Shown here: piece after piece, positions 58,501-64,000 of the stretch
Numbering within the stretch: position 1 is the first letter of the stretch
Layout: every line of letters begins with the position of its first letter
From: Whitmania pigra
Lineage: Eukaryota; Annelida; Clitellata; Hirudinida; Haemopidae
Assembly (NCBI GenBank): GCA_021613335.1
Contig: JAJTWR010000272.1
Coordinates: 1,152,501 to 1,216,500 of the forward strand
Direction of reading: 5' to 3'
Length of the DNA stretch: 64,000 bases
Made by a program: the position numbers and the translations under genes
Notes under the pieces: model-generated
The model's input: only the letters and a program-made list of their open reading frames with translations
The model's database searches: none
What the model was told of the DNA's origin: nothing

Positions 58501-59639
58501 GTGAAAAATAGAGTTCGAGCCGCTTTGCCATGGATAGGGGTCGAGGTTTCCTTCTTGTAGGTCATCATCAGGGATTTACTCGGGGACCTTTTTCTCACCT
58601 CCCAAGCCAGATTCTTTCTCCTGGTAGTAAAAAATATGTTTTTTAAAACAAAATTAAATCGGTTTTTGCGCAATTGTCAAACAATTGAATTTTTATTCGA
58701 GCAGAACTATTATTAGTTATTAACAAGTAAACGAATAAAAAGCAGCAACCTCGACCCTTCTCCTCCCTTCTCATAATCCTGCATGAGATGGAGTCTCTCA
58801 ATGAGCGAGTTGAAGTCCTGTCTGTACTGGTCTAACATCATTATGACCTCCTGCAAACATGAAATTAAATGATTCAATGGATCCTCGATTAATCAAAAGA
58901 TCAAAATCTTACCTTGCACTCCACTACGCTTTCGTCGCTCTCGCATGTCTGGTAAATTTCATCCACGGCCCGATGCAAATTTTCAAACAAATATGCCCAG
59001 TATCTGGCTCTTATATCTTTTTTGCTCGAAGCACTTTGACTTTTCCTTGCAGTGCTGCTTCTGCTCACTTTTACAGGATCTGGAAACTTCCTCGAACCGA
59101 TCTTGCCATGTTCGAAGTCTTTCGTCTTCTGTTGCCCGATGCTCGTGGAACGGAAGGTCGGCGATTGGGGCTGAGAAGAAAAGGACTTCTTCACTGGCGA
59201 AGTCGGTCCACATGTTTTGAGCGTTGCACTTTTGGCTACTTTGTATTTAATAAGTTTGAAGTTCAATTTAATGAGAACGATTTTAAGAAAAATCACTAGA
59301 CCTGTATTCTCAAGTGGAACATTCCAAGTTACTAGATTACGTGCTATTCTGCCTTCCTCCTGCACAATTTTCTTTATACTGTCTGCATTACTAAGACTTT
59401 TTCTGTTTGACTAGTGGGGTGGTAATCTCAACATAACAAAAAGAGTAGAAAATAAAAAAAAATTCCGTTGTTCTTACTCTGCCCGATGATCGAGTTTTAC
59501 TTTTTGATGTTTCTGTGCAGTTTTCACTGGCTTCTTCGACATAGCTCAAGGCTGAGCTTGAAGACGAAGCGCTTTTAATCTGAGAGTGTGACTGCGTACT
59601 TGTGGAAAGGATTCGTTTCTCCCTTTTTTGGTCACTCAT
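51262..59639 (-). CDS. SCAPER: SCAPER (S-phase cyclin A-associated ER protein)
   Basis: Twenty-nine exons sum to 4710 nt, 1569 residues plus stop, all phases consistent: 59478-59639, 59302-59410, 58913-59238, 58750-58850, 58306-58620, 57917-58203, 57510-57775, 57211-57355, 57045-57139, 56815-56955, 56592-56664, 56326-56437, 55962-56073, 55750-55890, 55537-55638, 55385-55438, 55054-55278, 54732-54896, 54315-54416, 54096-54226, 53872-53937, 53633-53759, 53213-53325, 53018-53141, 52682-52896, 52350-52496, 51989-52226, 51477-51903, 51262-51350. SCAPER binds cyclin A at the ER and is linked to ciliopathy. Visible: EEGRIARNLVTWNVPLE, the conserved RARYWAYLFENLHRAVDEIY block, KLSSPSRKR, a long coiled coil, a C2H2 finger (CSVC at 971-974, His987 and His993), and the helical C-domain with LLHEVILCVGHFA and LPFRYFSDPKL. 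Human SCAPER has 1400 residues; the extra length is in low-complexity N-terminal exons. Confidence 0.96.
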
Positions 59640-60047
59640 TGAACTACTAATTGTCCTAACAACCCAAGAATTGGATAAAGCGCGCGAAAGGCTCCGCCGT
59701 GCAGCAAATTAAAGCAAAACAGCTAGGAGCCGAAGAAAAACTGAACGGACGAGTGTAAAAGTAAACTTCTTGTATATCTTAAGCAATACATTTGTCCAAA
59801 AATAACATTTGAGTAGTAGTAGCATTAGTTCTCTAAAATAGTCGTAATGCATAACGACCAGCTAGCGCTGCTAAAACGTTATTAGAGATATCATAACCAT
59901 AACACCTTCTCTATCCTTTCCAGCTCGTTAAGTAGCAAACGTTTCGAAAAATCAATTGACCCTTTCCAGCACTTCTCTGGAATTCGAAAACTATAACTCG
60001 AAACGCGATTCCAGAACACAGACAATTTATTTTTGATTCAACTGACA
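59640..60047. other. Spacer between RRP8 stop and SCAPER start
   Basis: 408 bp with RRP8 3' UTR and SCAPER promoter; nearly the same length as the SCAPER to Bcl-2 spacer. No other feature is seen. Confidence 0.6.
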
Positions 60048-61863
60048 TCATCGTTTTTTATAGACACAGGCTGCCAATTCAATTTTGGGCATTTTGTCTC
60101 TGCTTGGTGGTTTCTTTGACTTTTGAAATTCAAACCAAACAAACATTTTGTTCGATTCATCCTACAAGCAAACAGATCAATATAAATACAACATTTAGCA
60201 CAACATTAAAAGCAAAGAAAAGCAGACTCTTTTGATAACTGTAAAGCCCAATTTATTCATTTTTCTGACAAATCCCCCAACTTTTTCAAATCTGCTTAAG
60301 ACTTCAGCAACAAGCAGGGTTCCACTAAAATTAATAAATATTTATATGAATGCACTGCATAGAGTTCAATGGTATCTTTAAAACATTTTGAAAGTTTGTC
60401 TTAGACACATGAATAGTTAAACTTACTTGTCCTTGAGAACTCTGCTGGCCTCACACAAATAATTAATGAGATTTGTGCCCATGAGAGACAAACAGAACAC
60501 TACAATATTTACTGATTTGTTCGGAAGTGGTACCTGCCAAATTGCAAAAAAGATTTTTGAAGAAACATCAATTTCTCAACATTTTATGACTAAATTTGCA
60601 GTAATAACAACAATAGGAAAATAAATTAATAGTGAAATTGAATAAATACAAATTGTAAGTTCTACATAATAACCTTGGAAATGTCGCAAACGGTGACGTG
60701 ATCGTTGAGTGCCATGAGATCAAAGGAATGAACGGTTTTCCCCCGCACGCTCTGGGCGATCTTCGCTTCCCCGCATCCAAAATCTGCCACCACCAAATTC
60801 CCTTCCCTGAAAAATTGTTCTAAGCTCAAAATATAAGTTTAGAAGAAGATTCATGTTCCTCTCGAATATGAGAAAATCACCGACTTGGAGTTGATGTATT
60901 TGATCATGATGTCCACGGGATTGACCGGCCACTTGTCCACTTGAGCGGAATACCCCTCGTGGTAGACCTTGAATGCCTCCTGGTCCTCCTTGAACATGTT
61001 CACGGCTTCTGCGCTCGTCATGTTGTACAGGTTTTCGTTGATGAATCGAAACCTGGCGGACGCCAATTTCTCCATCACTCTCTCCCTCAGACTTTTGGCT
61101 TTAACCGGAGATTCGTTCTTCGGTTTCTTTTTCTTAATCGGGGGACTTTTTATTTCATCTAATTCTGTTGTTAATGTTGCAGTGTTCTGTTCAACGTTTT
61201 TGTTTTTTTCTAAAACCATCCTTAATTTTTTAAAGTTAAATTTGCTTGGCACGTGAGTGGATTCTGACTGAGGTTGCAATTCAACAAGAGGTTTGGAAAG
61301 TTTAGAGACATTCTTCTTTTTAGAGTTTTTGTCCTTTTTACCATCAGATAGCTTTTGTTTCTTGGACGGGAACTGCTCTTCGTCGGCCAATTTCTGACGT
61401 TCCGAAAGCTTTCGCTTTTTATTTCTTTCTTCACCAACCTTAACTGGTGTTTCAAATTTCTTAGAGTCATTCTTCACTTCAGGTCTTGTTGTGTCTGATT
61501 GGCTTTTTGAAATGTCATCATCAATTATACCTGCAGCTCTTCTTTGCTGCAAATTCAATTCTTTGTATTTGTTTTTAGGTTTTCTTTTCCTCTTCTTGAG
61601 TAATTTCACGTTATCAGGACCTTGTAGACTATTTTCGAGCATGTCCTTATCCTAGGACAATAACATAATTAATTCAAAAACAATTGTCATAAATAATTAA
61701 ATATGTCTAATTCCACATAACAAAAACGGAACATTTTTCTCATCAATTTATTGATTAGAATTTGCAAGTTATCACATTTATGAGATATTGATTGATTCAA
61801 TTCAAGATTTCTTATTAACAATAACAACAAACAATTGATTCTACGTACTTCTGGATCTCCCAT
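60048..61863 (-). CDS. RRP8: RRP8-like nucleolar rRNA methyltransferase
   Basis: Six exons (61849-61863, 60885-61651, 60674-60806, 60427-60533, 60228-60324, 60048-60161) join in phase to 410 codons plus stop. RRP8 (nucleomethylin) methylates N1 of an adenosine in large-subunit rRNA and works in nucleolar silencing. Residues 1-190 are Lys-rich ([18 protein letters not shown]), as expected for nucleolar targeting. The conserved core begins [19 protein letters not shown] and [11 protein letters not shown]. The SAM-binding motif I is [13 protein letters not shown] (about 266-278), followed by [29 protein letters not shown] and the terminal CVYKKR. Human RRP8 has 456 residues, longer in the N-tail. 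The first exon codes only five residues (MGDPE). Confidence 0.96.
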
Positions 61864-64000
61864 TTTTAATAAAATTTCCTTAAATCCACAACACGACGTA
61901 TGTTTTATTATCACTTATATTTTGTTTACAAAGCATATTATAATAATCGTTTAAATATTGATTTTTATTGTAAATATATTATTTTAGTAAATAATTTCAT
62001 TTAATAATTATTTTTTTCTTAAACAAATTTTTAATACTTAAAATGCAATAGTATGCAATGTAATAAATGCAGAGAACATTACGCATTTAAGAAAAACTTA
62101 CAAGTAAATACAATTTAATGTAGCAATCATGTAATGCGCATCTGTAAATTTTTTCAGTTTTTTGAGTTTGTGTTTATTAATAATTTTATATCAAACTGTC
62201 AATCACATTACGATGATTATTAGACGTAAGTGCTTTACTAAGTAGAAGTGACGTATGAAAATCCATGCAAAACAAAGACTTATGAGGCTATAATACTTTC
62301 GATCAATATTATATGTTTCAATGCCTGAAATAAATATCCACATTTGTTTATAATAAATAATTTAATAATTCACCTTTAGTCTCATTTTACCAGGAAATTT
62401 TTTCAAACAAAAAAAAAACTTAAGCTTCGTTGTCACTAAAGGGAACGTCATGCAAATTGCATACGTTCAATTTTCCTTCGAGATTTCTTATCAAAAGTGG
62501 CTCAAAAAAGTTGGGAAAAAAAAGAGGAAATTGGGCCAATTTCAATTTCCTTAGAATTCGAGAAGAGGCTTAAAGATTTCAATCAAAAATTCATGAAGCT
62601 TACTTAGAAGCCACTACAACATTTTTTAGAAAAATATTTTAATTCTTAAGCCTTCAAATAAATCTGTCGAGCTAAAATTGAGCTCATCAAAGGCAATGAT
62701 TTATGGCCGTCATAGTAAAATCTTAATAATTAAGGTGGACGGTATTAGGTTCGTAGGATTGATGATTGATAGGTCACTTTCATAAATCCTCCCTTCTTTT
62801 GGAAAGGGGTGGAGCCATTGATTTCAAAGAATATATTGTATTGTATTGTATTATGACTGTATTTTTGTGTTCAAAAGAATAGAAGTTGTGGAACAGCGTT
62901 TGAGAGCCCAGGGGAGACGTAATTCATGAAGAGATAAATAGTCAACAATTTCAAAAAATTTCAATTTCAATGTTTTTTTGGTTGTAATTTAAATTATTTC
63001 AATTTCAATAATTTCGGTTATAATTTAAATTCATAAATCTAATAATCAACTCAAAACGTCCAAGTTTTAAGTCGTAATAGCTAACCCACGATGATGATGC
63101 TTTGATATTGGAAAATAATTTAATATAATATAATTTAATACATTAAGAATATCAAATAATTTAATATAATATAATCTGACATAATAAGAACATTAAACTG
63201 AAAATATTTCTTGACAGATCTTTCTTCGTAAGTTCAATAAAGCATTTCAGTTACTGTGAAGTCGATATATCGAATGAATATCGAGTTATATCGAGTAAAC
63301 ATAACAAAAGAATGGCTATCACTGGGAGTTGTACACCTCATCATGTCTATGAACAGGTTATGATTGTGATGATGACGATGGTGGTGATGATGATGATGAT
63401 GATGATGATGATGACGATGGTGGTGATGATGACGATGTTTTAAAACGTGTTTTGTATAAATCTCAGTCGACTAACATTTCAAACACCTCGTTTGGTCATC
63501 TGAGACGTCGTCATGTCGAGTGAGATGGTGAAGTTGTGTGAGGGGATAGAAGAGAGATGGTGACGAAGTGAGGGTAGCTTGTCCGAGTCGTTGTGGATGG
63601 GCTTGTTGCTTTCATTTCTTGGAAGGGCTCACTTCGTGACGTTAAGAGGTGAGTAAATGTTCTTAATTAATATTACCAATATTATTAATATTATTAATAT
63701 TAATCAATTAATCAATCGAGTCCTTTTATAACATTATTTATATAATTATCTGATTAGAATATTGTTATTAATTAATGTTAATCAACATGCATTAGAGTTA
63801 TATCTCATTAATAATCATGATGTAAAATAAAAGTTATTACATTAACTACATAATAATGTTTGAATAAAAACATTAAAATGTTTTATTCGCAAACATACAA
63901 CCATCATCTTAGTTACGGCAACATGTATTCAGCGTGATTACAATCAAAAATATAATTATAAAAAATTATATTAATTATACCATAATATAATAACATTAGT
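61864..64000. other. Right flank, no gene recognised
   Basis: AT-rich sequence beyond the RRP8 start, with a short TATTG repeat at 62835-62852, a GAT/GGT tract at 63363-63440 and ATTAAT-rich DNA to the end. A GC-richer patch at 63480-63655 ends AAGAG followed by GTGAGTAAAT, which could be a plus-strand noncoding exon and donor; nothing else supports that. Confidence 0.45.
63363..63440. repeat. (GAT)n/(GGT)n tract
   Basis: GATGAT core flanked by GACGATGGTGGT units. Confidence 0.85.

Noticed and set aside
62835..62852. TATTG repeat as a telomere-like tract
   Set aside because: Only a few units, internal, and not a known telomere motif.

Overview
This is nuclear DNA of an invertebrate animal. 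The genes are AT-rich, intron-split and in standard genetic code, and the families are animal-specific signalling, cilium and ER proteins (SH2B adaptor, DZIP1, LNX, MANF, Bcl-2, SCAPER, TMEM203, RRP8). No bacterial, viral or transposon gene was recognised. The species or phylum cannot be named from the sequence alone. Introns in the compact genes are mostly 50-400 nt. Donor sites are loose: GTT is more common than GTAAG or GTGAG. I assembled gene models by hand from conserved protein segments, GT/AG borders and reading phase. SH2B, SCAPER, RRP8 and MANF close with every phase consistent from ATG to stop.

Layout. 1-3.3 kb: GC-richer DNA with no assignable gene, plus a clean first coding exon on the minus strand (3276-3335) of a gene running off the left edge. 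4.9-8.1 kb: complete SH2B adaptor gene (-). 8.9-13.5 kb: DZIP1 (-), sharing a 280-bp divergent promoter with intronless TMEM203 (+, 13.8-14.2 kb). 14.6-34.4 kb: an LNX-type four-PDZ gene (-) whose introns reach several kb and are full of (GAT)n, (AAT)n, (GGAT)n and minisatellite arrays. 34.4-40.2 kb: a tentative unassigned gene (-). 43.4-44.2 kb: MANF (+). 46.4-50.9 kb: Bcl-2 family gene (-), split by a 3.8-kb intron at the position seen in vertebrate BCL2 and BCL-X; a possible small gene is nested inside it. 51.3-59.6 kb: SCAPER (-, 29 exons). 60.0-61.9 kb: RRP8 (-). 61.9-64 kb: AT-rich DNA without a recognised gene.

The genes do not form one pathway. Themes recur: cilium and centrosome (DZIP1, SCAPER), ER homeostasis (MANF, TMEM203, SCAPER), and receptor signalling or protein turnover (SH2B with a C-terminal Cbl-binding motif, LNX). 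RRP8, SCAPER and BCL2 run head-to-tail with coding gaps of about 410 bp. The sharpest contrast is architectural: SCAPER packs 29 exons into 8.4 kb almost free of repeats, while LNX spreads 12 exons over 20 kb of simple-sequence DNA.

I found no convincing new molecular system. The best leads are a minisatellite that copies a real splice donor, a microsatellite turned into protein in LNX, an LNX gene with no RING in the window, the Bcl-2 gene with its nested candidate, a 46-bp hairpin satellite and the relaxed donor sites.
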